Assembly (NCBI GenBank): GCA_015501585.1 | Contig: JADNRY010001224.1 | Span: forward strand, 1-14,579 | DNA length: 14,579 bases | Direction: 5' to 3' | Source of the DNA: Rhodocollybia butyracea | Lineage: Eukaryota; Basidiomycota; Agaricomycetes; Agaricales; Omphalotaceae | Shown: one piece after another, positions 1 to 7,802 of the stretch | How the letters are laid out: every line of letters begins with the position of its first letter | How positions within the stretch are numbered: position 1 is the first letter of the stretch | The notes under the pieces: model-generated | Seen by the model: the letters and a program-made list of their open reading frames with translations, nothing else | Told to the model about the DNA's origin: nothing | Databases searched by the model: none | Translations under genes and position numbers: made by a program

Positions 1-288
1 CTTGTGTTTCTGAAAGTGCGGATGCGCAGACTCCCTCCTCACCGAAGAGTTCCAACGTCTCTCTCCCTACTCGGAGTGTTATGTTCGAAATGCAACCAAA
101 CTTTGGCGCCAGGCGTCAGTCTTACCTCGTCGTCCCTCCCTCCTCCTCCTCCCTCTCCCCCTCCTCCTTCTCCTTTCCACCCTCCTCCTCCATACAATGC
201 CTCTCCTTCGGATACATCCGAACGCGAGAGAGAGCTACAAGAGGAGGTGACCAGGCTGAGAAAGCAGCTCTCAGAACACCGCGTTTGA
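1..288 (+). CDS. 3' end of an unidentified gene with C-terminal coiled coil (partial)
   Basis: The reading frame is open from the window edge to a TGA at 286-288. It encodes a CxxC pair (CSKC), a low-complexity proline/serine stretch from a CCT-rich tract around 139-195, then a short charged heptad segment (ERELQEEVTRLRKQLSE) that looks like a real coiled coil. The 5' part of the gene lies outside the window. A second frame over the same bases (ending near 320) is also open and serine-rich, so the true frame or an intron here cannot be settled. A splice-acceptor-like TTTTTCAG ends at 432, and a short frame after it (LQEIVNLRRARM) also has heptad character, so the gene might continue past 288. 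No function is recognisable. Confidence 0.4.
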   Translation, partial: LVFLKVRMRRLPPHRRVPTSLSLLGVLCSKCNQTLAPGVSLTSSSLPPPPPSPPPPSPFHPPPPYNASPSDTSERERELQEEVTRLRKQLSEHRV

Positions 289-974
289 TGTTTCAGCGGG
301 TGAATATCCCTCTCCATTGAACGCTTATCATATGCCTCTTTCGTTTTTCTTCAATCTACCTGTTTTCATTTTCTTTTAACACTGGTCTCGACTCACCTCG
401 CGTCCTTAGTCTCCCGTCCTCTTATTTTTCAGCCACTAGCAGCAAAATCCACTGCAGGAGATTGTTAACCTTCGACGTGCAAGAATGTGTTCTTCTTCTG
501 CCTCTTCACCCCCGGTATCGAAGTAACCCTCTAACTCCTCAATGTAAACCCTTCACGCAGTATGGCCCATGGTCGGCAAGTAAATGGACAAGGAAGGAAT
601 GGCCTATAATCCTAATGTACAACCGACGAAACAGTATACAACTGACGTAAGGAAGAGGGTCGGCTGACCATCAGCACGGGTCCCGCGCGCGCACCGCCTA
701 AGACTTAGATTAGAAATGTAAACAAATTTTGTAAGTGTAAATGAAAAAACAGCATAGGATTGCTTGTTTCTAGTACGAGGCGTCGAAGAATACAATAAAC
801 GCCAGTTTATCCTTGCTTTCCATCTGTGAATCACCACGAGCCCCGACGGATGAGGACTGCTGGGGACGCCGATAGCATGATTTTGCTGACTCGGTATAAA
901 GTCCGGGCGGCAGGGAACTGCTGAGCGCACCCTTTCGCCCCACAGCAAGCCTATGCTAACTGGATTCAGAAAAG

Positions 975-1000
975 AGGGAGCAGAGGAATTCCGGCTCCCT
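975..1000. repeat. Inverted repeat, 7-bp stem
   Basis: AGGGAGC at 975-981 pairs with GCTCCCT at 994-1000 across a 12-nt loop. It lies 47 bp before a second, stronger hairpin. No function is evident; it could be part of a structured transcript. Confidence 0.4.
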
Positions 1001-1046
1001 TCGAGGCGGAATCCTTTGCAGACCAGTTTTCAATGTTCAGCTTATC

Positions 1047-1075
1047 GCGCCTCTGCGTCTGACCCACAGAGGCGC
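1047..1075. repeat. Inverted repeat, perfect 9-bp GC-rich stem
   Basis: GCGCCTCTG at 1047-1055 is exactly complementary to CAGAGGCGC at 1067-1075, with an 11-nt loop. No known RNA family is recognisable in the surrounding sequence. Confidence 0.45.
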
Positions 1076-1394
1076 CGCTTACTTTGAGGACAGTTTTTCG
1101 GGACAGTTCTCAATGAAAGAAATATCGATTATTTTGAGAAATACATTAGTTTAGAAGATCTGAAGAAAGATTCCTTGGTCAAAAGGTAGTTGTAGTTGTA
1201 TGGAAATGTTGAGGTGGGAACTTGAACTTAAACTTTATTTCTTAGTAGTGGTCAGCACGACTAAGCTACCAAAGCGCCAATCACTCACCGCGAGCAACTG
1301 TACATCCGCCCCCCGCCCACGTCGCACACCAGCCTTACACTCCCTTCCCCAAACGCTGTATACTCGCCACTTCTCTTCCACGTCGCGCGCGCGC

Positions 1395-1400
1395 TATATT
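1395..1400 (+). promoter_or_regulatory. TATA-like box upstream of GIY-YIG gene
   Basis: TATATT lies 31-26 nt before the ATG at 1426, after a GCGCGCGC run. Pyrimidine-rich sequence continues from it to the start codon. In fungi a TATA box this close to the ATG would leave a very short leader, so this is only a candidate. Confidence 0.25.
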
Positions 1401-1425
1401 CCCATCCCACACTAAACTACTACGC

Positions 1426-1926
1426 ATGTCCCGACGTCCTAATAATATCCTTCGTCGTCTATTCAATCGTCGTCGTCGCCGCCCTACATCTGCGGCAGAT
1501 GGAACCGGGGTTATCTATATTATCAGGGAGCGGGTGCTGGCCAACGGTTGTTGGGTACTAAAGATTGGGATGACGAAGAATCTGGGTCGTAGGATGAAGG
1601 AACATCGGCGGAATTGCCCTAATCTGAATCGTCGGTTGTGGAGGTTCAAGGGCGTTGGATTCCGACGGCGCGTCGGTGCGTGTACTATGAGTTTTTTACA
1701 TCCGTAGATCTGACGAGTTTCAACAGAGGCGTTATTTCATCTAGCCGTCGAGTCGATTTGCGTCGATAGGCCTCGGACTTCGTGCCCTTTTTGTCAGTTT
1801 TTCATTAGTAGCGTGTGGCGATCCACTCACCTTGCTCCAGGCCACCGACGACATCTAGAAATCTTTGTGCTTACTCCCCACCAGATCTTAAATGGGCTGC
1901 TCCCGCTCTTCGCGCGACTTTCTTAG
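1426..1926 (+). CDS. GIY-YIG nuclease-like protein, T5orf172 type, two exons
   Basis: The model joins exon 1 (1426-1675) to exon 2 (1727-1926) across a 51-nt intron (GTGCGT...CAACAG, branch-like CTGAC) and gives 149 residues. Residues 1-20 are very basic (RRRRRP), a likely nucleic-acid or nuclear-targeting tail. The GIY-YIG-like core follows: GVIYI at 28-32, VLKIGMT at 44-50, then NLGRRMKEH. Across the splice the frame continues as VEALFHLAVES, where Glu84 falls in the usual helix of the T5orf172 (Mug113-like) fold, then CPFC at 103-106 and HRRHLEIF at 123-130. That pattern before and after the intron strongly supports the splice. Such short T5orf172 proteins are common in Agaricomycete genomes and mostly uncharacterised; DNA binding or cleavage is inferred from the family only. 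An unspliced reading would stop at 1707 and lose the second half of the domain. Confidence 0.75.
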
Positions 1927-2289
1927 ATATCGATTGATATGTTGTATTTTATATAATTTGCTGTATTTCTTGGTGCTAGGGAACGCTTTGACCGTTAACG
2001 TAAACTCGTTTATTTTCCAAAAAAAAAATGTATCCTGCTTCTCTAATTTCTGTTTTACCTAGATTGTGCGATTAATAAAGCAATGTACGGTGTATTATAA
2101 GCATAATATAGATACATGTTGATCAAGGCTTGCAAATTGCGCCGTACTCGTCTTCTTCCAGATCATAGTGGGTCGGGATTGCCGGGACGGATCATAACGA
2201 TTTTCGGATCATTATCGATCAGCGCCATGATAGCATTATCCCGTTGTTGATTCCGTTTATCACTTTATAGAACTATAATTAAAAAAGTA
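1927..2289. other. Intergenic, 3' flank of GIY-YIG gene
   Basis: No gene is visible. The stretch is AT-rich, with an A run near 2019-2029 and an AATAAA at 2074-2079, about 150 nt past the stop codon, that could serve as polyadenylation signal. Several GATCA words cluster at 2160-2220 without clear structure. Confidence 0.4.
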
Positions 2290-2706
2290 CAGCTGTAAGC
2301 ATGGACTTGACTTGGTTGAAAGTAGCGATGGAAGACTTACCGTCTTGAAGGGGAGAGGATTCCTGCAAACAGCCAGCAGGCCATTGCTGGGGCAGACTGG
2401 AGTGGTCGACAGCAAACCTCTGCTGTCTGTGGGTGACAGCAGCTGCTGGCTGGGTTCTATATTCAGACAGCAGAAGTTTGCTGGGTATATCCCGCCAGTC
2501 GATCGCAAACCTCTGCTGTCTGGATATAAATCCAGCTAGCAAGCCTCTGCTATCTGAAAATAAGACGCAGTCGGCAGAGGATTGCTGGATACACGAGGAT
2601 GCTCGCTGACAGCATATTCAGAGTTGGAATACTATCCAGTAGCCAAGCCAACATAAACACCTACCCAGTAGTGTATGGGATAGAGTAGATCATATACCTG
2701 GCCTAA

Positions 2707-3040
2707 GGGGGCACCTCCAGGATCTGGATATAGTTATAAAAACCAGTCAGCAGGGACAGATCAAGTGGTCGACCGCAAACCTCTGCTGTATATTCAAATG
2801 TGCCCAGCGGAGAATTGCTGGACAGAACAGGTCAATCGACAGCAAACATCTGCTATCTGCATGTAGAATCCAACCAGCAGGAGATTTCTGGATACGGTAG
2901 GCTGACCGGCAGCAAACTTCTGCTGTCTGCATGGGATATCTGAATAGGTGCGTCGCCGTTGGTCGAAATACTATATATTGCTGTCGGAGGTCACAGGAGC
3001 GGACGTAACTGGACCAAAGAACCAATGTATTCAGATAGAT
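2707..3040. repeat. Tandem duplication copy 1 (334-bp unit)
   Basis: The unit begins GGGGGCACCTCCAG and contains four to five of the small hairpin motifs plus a non-hairpin segment (GGTGCGTCGCCGTTGGTCG onward) that is almost unchanged in copy 2. Copies differ by scattered substitutions and small indels, so the duplication is not very recent. Confidence 0.85.
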
Positions 3041-3375
3041 GGGGGCACCTCCAGTATCTGGAGAAACCAGTCAGCAGCGGACAGATCAAGTGATCGACCG
3101 CAAATCTTTCCTGTATAATCAAAGTACCCAGCGGAGAATTGCTGGACCGACCAGGTCGATTGACAGCAAACCTCTGCTATCTGCATGTGGAATCCAGCCA
3201 GCAGGAGATTTCTGGATACACTAGGCCGACCGGCAGCAAACTTCTGCTGTCTGCATGGGAATTGCTGAGGATATTTGAATAGGTGCGTCGCCGTTGGTCG
3301 AAATACTATATATTGCTGTCGGAGGTCACAGGAGTGGACGTAACTGGATCAAAGAGCCAGTGTATCCAGATAGAT
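3041..3375. repeat. Tandem duplication copy 2 (334-bp unit)
   Basis: It repeats copy 1 in direct orientation and in register: the same GGGGGCACCTCCAG start, the same hairpin order, the same GGTGCGTCGCCGTTGGTCG block, and the same CAGATAGATGG end. One insertion (AATTGCTGAGG near 3261) and several point differences distinguish it. Confidence 0.85.
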
Positions 3376-3911
3376 GGGACAGATACCCAATCTAAAGGCA
3401 TGGAGGGCACACCTCTGCACGAGAAAGAGACAAGGAAGTAAGCGCCCGTTTAACAGCGCTTAACCCACCAACGAACACCGGTCCGGTCCGGGAATAGATA
3501 AGATTATCCAGTGCGCTTTTCTCCTTCGTTCGCCCTCTCTTCCTTACCAGTTGATATTCAACCGTGATATGCTGTATCAATATCTAAAGAGCGAACATAT
3601 CTTCATCCACCATCACGAGCTTTGGTCTGGATATATAATAACATTTCGGACTTGGCTCTCATATTCAGAAAGCAGAGGTTTGCCGCGTATAGGTTTTTCC
3701 TTTCCTTTCCCGCTGATCGACCGCAAATCTCTGCACTGGCTGAAATTGAACTCAGACTCAAAGGAATTGCTGTTGGCCAGAGTCGGCAATCTTACGCTGG
3801 TTCTTCCGTGTATTTCACTTATGAGAAACAGATCGCTACCTAGATTCACATTACAAGCATTTCATTATGTACACATCCATAACAACGTCTAGTAAATCGA
3901 GTGGCAAGAAC
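3376..3911. other. Intergenic, outer edge of hairpin array
   Basis: No gene is supported; overlapping short frames on both strands look random. Two more hairpin-family copies are present, near 3668 (reverse, GCAGAGGTTTGC) and near 3720 (GCAAATCTCTGC). A GC-rich patch with CCGGTCCGGTCCGG lies near 3479-3492. Confidence 0.4.
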
Positions 3912-6041
3912 TTATAAGTGGTGCGGTACCGACGCCGCTCTACCATACACGTTCAGGAATGATTCACAGTAGAATAATGCCAAGTTAAGTTCTACACGCT
4001 CCAGACGTGTTGAGTAATTATGTGCTGAAGTGGTGTCCGGGAAAGCTTCCACCAGTTCCGCGGGCTTAACACCCTCCCAAGTTCTCATCACTTTATGGAG
4101 CATCTGTAGGAATGGCGCCCTATCGACCACAGAAGTTGCCCCCAGCCCCTGCGTAGCTTCTGCGATGTTCACCTGGTTTACCAACCCTACCCAGCATTGA
4201 TTCACGAGCGTATTCCTGTCGGTCCAGGCCATCTTGCTTTCATCCAAAACGCCATCCAATGCTTCTAACTCATGTCGGAAATTGAGCTCACATAGCTCCC
4301 ACAGAACTGCTCGTGCCACGCTGGCGTCAGGTAGTCCATCACTCCCGATCAATTTACCTTCCCAGTATACAGGAGCATCCATGAACGAGCCACCCTTGTC
4401 AATCCTCAATGTATTCTCCAGGACATCTCGCATATCGGCGTGTCGCATACCACTTCTCGTTTCCGATGCAGAGCCTGTGTGGAGTCCACCAACAACATCG
4501 AGCAGGCTCCTCCAGCATTTATTTGAGAGCTTGATAGGCGCAACCTGTGGAGTATGCAACCTGCTGAGAACAGAATCACGAATCCTCAACCATGACTTGA
4601 ACAACGTCGCAACGATATGTTCTTGTGCAGGTGATACAATGCAGCGAGGAGGGGGTACAACAAAACCTCCATCAGCAACACTATCTCGTGGCGGCGCCAC
4701 CTTCCGGGAGGCCAGTATGCTGAGTGACTTGACCCAAGCGTGCACGGCTTTGGGCATAAGCGGACTTGAGGGATCAGTGAATGTCACTCCCAGTGAACTT
4801 CTCGCAATAGTCTTTGTTGGTTTGTAGTCCAGCTTCCATTTTGACGCTGAAACAGAGGTTGAACATTAGATTTTCCCCTCTTTCAGTATTCACTGCCAGA
4901 CTTACAAGTAGACTCTCTGGCCATAGCCATTTTTGTGCCTCGCCATCGCGTCCCTCTATCCGAAGATACTCGCAAAGGATTCGATGAACCGAAGAGTGAT
5001 GGCCCTTGAAACTGTAACCGAATGTACGCCGCCATTGCACTGTATCGCTCAGTCTTATTGGCTAACCCAATGTAGATTAGATCGTGTGATGGCTCCTCGT
5101 CAGCACAATTCAGGAGGTACCCTGTGTGCAGCTTGATTCGCTGAGAGGGATCTTCTGTGATTACATTTGCCACCTTATCTACGCGCGCATTAGCGCAGTC
5201 TGCTGCAGCACGAACCAACCAGACAGGAATCCCCGCATGGAAAAGAATATCCGCATCTTCAGCTTTTTCTACGAATCCCCCCATCAAATTCTGCACCGCA
5301 TGTTTCCTTTTGCGCTGCTTGGCATCGAGCATTCTAGTCTTCCACTGGTTGCTCAGCCAGCGAAGTCGGGCATCCAGCTCCAATACGTGACGCTGAATGA
5401 CTCTTATACGCAAGAGACACCGAGCCCGCGTTGAGGGTTCTGGCAGGAGAGTCATCTCCAAGCGCAAAGCTCCGATCCCATCGAGAACAAATTTGTCTGT
5501 CCGTACATCATCGCGGATACTTTCGAGTACACTGTCAGCCATGGCTATTAGAAGACTGGCCAAGTCTTCATTCACTACACCCACATCAGTGTGGGGGCTA
5601 GAAGTTTGCCGTATGACAAAGTGCTCATCCCTTGGGACGATCCAAGCCGGAGAGAACTTGCTTTCGATACCGAGTTGAGGTGTACGTATGAGGAGTAGAT
5701 GTGGCGTAGACCACGAGAGTGGTTGAGGGTAGTATAGAGGGTCATCCCGCCCAAAATGTTTATCTCGCCGAAGCCGTACTCGACACATATTGAGAGGGGG
5801 AGCATACAAGTAGTCCACATTCGGTGATGTTAGTAGTACACCTTCTGGTAACAAAGATCCCACACAGCCATCGAAGTACTTTAAGTCTGGTGTCGCATTC
5901 GTCAGGTCGCGTTCGGAACAATCACACAATCCTCTTACCCGTTCCATTCTGTGCAAACTGAAGTAGGGCTTCAGGATCATTCTTGAAAATTTTGTATGTC
6001 AATAGCACTGGCTCCATTATCTGCACTCGAGCGTTAATCAT
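3912..6041 (-). CDS. Uncharacterised Agaricomycete protein, 672 aa, three exons
   Basis: The joined model is exon 1 6041-5939, exon 2 5886-4906, exon 3 4846-3912, with introns of 52 nt (GTAAGA...CCAG) and 59 nt (GTAAGT...TTTCAG). All three exons keep one frame: exon 1 (MINARVQIMEPV...) meets exon 2 at DLKYFDG. The N-terminal third is rich in aromatic, proline and charged residues (NVDYLYAPPLN). A motif at about 232-258, LMGGF followed by LFHAGIPVWLVR, resembles a motif I associate with large uncharacterised protein families of mushroom genomes. The third exon is mostly helical with many Trp, Leu and Glu (ELCELNFRHELEALDGVLDE). I see no enzyme motif, signal peptide or membrane segment. A TTTAG acceptor-like site just before the ATG leaves room for an extra upstream exon. 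Function unknown; the exon joins are well supported by frame and splice signals. Confidence 0.7.
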
Positions 6042-6567
6042 ATTGTCTAAACCACTTCACAAGACAGATACTATAACTGACCTTCGCGATTTGATTGTAT
6101 AACAATTTCTTTTTTAGAAGCCCACGAAATTTCCGTAAATCTAATAAGCTTGGAGTAGTTTTTTTTAGAAATGCACAAAGTTTCCGTAAACTGAGAAACA
6201 GGAGGAGAGATCCTATTCCCGACGCAGATAGTACAAAACTGAACTGCTAGTTGTAACACAGAGTGAGCGTTCAGAATCTTTAGACGCTCATGCGACATAG
6301 TCACATGCCCATCCTACGTCAGTCACACAGTCACGCGACACTTCCTCATCGCTGAATGGTACTGCCCACTGCGTTGGAACTTTCGAGGATTTCCTCGAAA
6401 CAAGCAGGTGCCAGCTCTCCGCGCTTGCCCTGCATACTATCCTATGGCTCTGTGTATCTCATGCACATGTTTCTTTAACGCCTGATGGTTCTATCAGATT
6501 CTAGGATTTAGCACTCTTCGATACAGTGTATGACCTATGTATATTGACTATTGGACCGCTGTCTATG
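6042..6567. other. Intergenic region, no gene seen
   Basis: This lies between two minus-strand genes, so it should hold the promoter of the 672-aa gene and the 3' end of the MYND gene. Near 6104-6205 an imperfect direct repeat of about 53 bp is visible (TTTTTTAGAAG...TTTCCGTAAA, then TTTTTTTAGAAATG...TTTCCGTAAA). A perfect inverted repeat lies at 6381-6400. No coding frame is convincing. Confidence 0.45.
6381..6400. repeat. Perfect 20-bp palindrome
   Basis: TTTCGAGGA pairs with TCCTCGAAA around a central TT. It could be a dimeric transcription-factor site or a short hairpin at the 3' side of the MYND gene. Only the symmetry is seen. Confidence 0.5.
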
Positions 6568-7339
6568 CTACAACAACACCTGGCAATTGACTAAAACTTT
6601 CTCCGTATCATATGCCGACGGTCCCATTATATCCTCCAGGGCAATCGATCTTACCCTCGTAAAATACAGCGGAGCCACCCCTGGCGCGATCTCAACGTGG
6701 AACAGCGTCACTAAACCCACCTTACCGCAATCTTCATGCCTCGAAATCAGATTATTCCTCGTTTTGGCTGAACCGTAACGAATAGATGATACCAATTTCC
6801 CTGTACCAGGAATGTATGCAAAGTCACTGTGGCTGAGCTGTACTCCGGGCCATTCAATTCCATCCTTCAGCCGGATGGTTATCTCCCAAGCAAACGCTCG
6901 TGTTGCTCTCTGAAATCGGCCTTGGAATTGTTCCTTCGTTTCTAAAGGACCTTTCCACCAGCCTTTTACTTGCTGATACCCAACGCGTGTGACTGCGAAT
7001 GTCTCGCGTTGATATTTCAGTGCAAATTTTTCAGCACCGTCGAGAAGGTCCTGCAGCTCTTTCGAAGGCATTCTGTTGGCTTCCATGCACGATAGCTTGT
7101 GTGATGGCCAGTCATTTCTCTGGCACTCCGTACTCTAAACCAACTTGATTAGTAAATTATCGTAGAGTTCCTCGGGCTCACTCACACAGTACGACTTGGA
7201 CTTGCACTTGCTGCACTTCTTCCAGTTTTTTGTCAGCGCTTTCTGGCATCCTTGACAGCGCTAGGTTCTGCATCCTCAGTTGACTTTCCAAAATATACTT
7301 TTCGTTGAAACGTACCACTATATCGACAGTAACAGACAT
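6568..7339 (-). CDS. MYND zinc-finger protein, 221 aa, three exons
   Basis: The joined model is exon 1 7339-7316 (MSVTVDIV), exon 2 7260-7186, exon 3 7134-6568, with introns of 55 nt (GTACGT...CTAG) and 51 nt (GTGAGT...TTTAG). Splicing creates a perfect MYND finger at residues 10-49: Cys10, Cys13, Cys24, Cys27, Cys33, Cys37, His45, Cys49, with CQRNDWPSHKLSC as the typical end. No unspliced frame contains the whole finger, so the introns are firmly placed. MYND fingers usually bind proline-rich partner peptides. The remaining 170 residues have no recognised domain; they include aromatic, beta-rich segments and no SET or TPR signature. The gene points away from the mobile element, whose end is 263 bp upstream of the ATG. 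The short first exon is the least certain part; an alternative upstream frame with Cys-rich repeats exists. Confidence 0.78.
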
Positions 7340-7602
7340 CGCGGGTGTTCTGGAGATGAGTTAATGAACGATAAATCGCACACCCAGCGCAGCACGATAT
7401 TGCTGGTCTGGAGCATTCCCATGGCAAGTTATTAGTTAATGAACACAAAATCGCACAGCCAGGGCAGCACGATCTTGCTGGCCTGGAGCATAATTCACAT
7501 GGTAAGATATTACTGCCTTCTCTCTTTCTACGCTTCTCTTCCTTGGGGTAAGCCATATTCTTTGTACATGCTCACTTGGTATAGCTACTCACTATTGTTA
7601 TG
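7340..7602. promoter_or_regulatory. Upstream region of MYND gene, probable half of a bidirectional promoter
   Basis: This 263-bp stretch lies between the MYND gene ATG and the mobile element. Together with 13310-13323 it would form a spacer of about 280 bp between two divergent start codons if the element were absent. Its left part is the 75-bp tandem repeat. No clear TATA box was identified. Confidence 0.45.
7360..7509. repeat. Imperfect 75-bp tandem duplication
   Basis: Copy 1 begins GTTAATGAAC at 7360 and copy 2 begins GTTAATGAAC at 7435. Both contain GCAGCACGAT, TTGCTGG and CTGGAGCAT and end with CATGG. On the minus strand one open frame crosses both copies and reads CSRPARSCCPGCAI and CSRPAISCCAGCAI, a cysteine spacing that recalls a zinc-finger half. 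Whether this is coding, a lost exon or a promoter repeat is unclear. Confidence 0.6.
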
Positions 7603-7688
7603 CCTATGCCTTTTGTCACTCAGTAATGAATAAGTTAGCCAAAACTCAGGCCCCAGGCCCATAAATTAAGCGGATCATGAAGAGCTAT
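7603..7688 (-). repeat. B2 terminal repeat of YR element (86 bp)
   Basis: It is identical over 86 bp to 8914-8999, with divergence right outside both ends (7602 versus 8913; 7689 versus 9000). It is the downstream terminus of the element in its own orientation. Confidence 0.9.
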
Positions 7689-7802
7689 GTACTGTTACAT
7701 GAGTAGGTATAAAAAAGCATACTAGACAATGAGCTAAAGAAGAAACAAATAGAACATACATTGGTTTGTACAATTACAGAGATAAAGGGAGAGGAGGGAG
7801 GG
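7689..7802. other. 114-bp spacer between A2 and B2
   Basis: This sequence separates the A2 copy from B2 and is not repeated beside A1, though ACAATT and a G/A-rich run next to GTGACAAAA weakly resemble the gag-proximal side of A1 (12150-12194). Many Ngaro-like elements have A2 and B2 directly joined, so the spacer is atypical. Confidence 0.6.

Larger units (their letters stand above)
289..1425. other. Intergenic region, no gene seen
   Basis: No convincing coding frame was found. The 62-codon frame at 462-650 and the 114-codon minus frame at 604-948 have no recognisable motif, intron structure or coding character. The left part is pyrimidine-rich and may be 3' untranslated sequence of the upstream gene. 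A TATA-like GGTATAAAG lies near 892-900, followed by two inverted repeats (975-1000 and 1047-1075). The last 200 bp is pyrimidine- and GCGC-rich and leads to the start of the next gene. Confidence 0.5.
2290..3780. repeat. Array of short hairpin-forming motifs (CAGCA - loop - TGCTG)
   Basis: A degenerate motif close to GACAGCAAACCTCTGCTGTC recurs about fifteen times in both orientations. Good copies have a 5-7 bp stem and a 6-nt loop: 2373-2390 (CCAGCA/TGCTGG), 2408-2427 (GACAGCA/TGCTGTC), 2468-2483 (reverse orientation), 2537-2552 (TAGCA/TGCTA, both arms changed together). Further copies lie near 2505, 2575, 2775, 2838, 2908, 3098, 3165, 3230, 3668 (reverse) and 3720. A perfect 12-bp palindrome CAGCAGCTGCTG is at 2437-2448. 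Spacers between motifs differ, so this is not a simple satellite, nor a CRISPR array. No coding frame explains it. It may be debris of small non-autonomous elements or a source of structured RNA; function unknown. Confidence 0.7.

Noticed and set aside
520..535. Telomerase RNA template-like TAACCCTCTAAC
   Set aside because: It does not match the CCCTAA repeat expected for TTAGGG telomeres and has no supporting structure.
604..948. 114-codon minus-strand frame
   Set aside because: No domain, no splice structure and unusual composition; probably chance.
2260..3224. Several 60-90 codon frames on both strands in the hairpin region
   Set aside because: They consist of translated repeat motif (QQRFAVD, SKPLLS) in many frames, as expected for repeats rather than genes.
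2290..3780. CRISPR array
   Set aside because: Repeats are degenerate, in both orientations, with unequal spacers, and the region is eukaryotic.
4234..4827. 197-codon plus-strand frame
   Set aside because: It lies antisense to the well-supported 672-aa gene and has no domain features.
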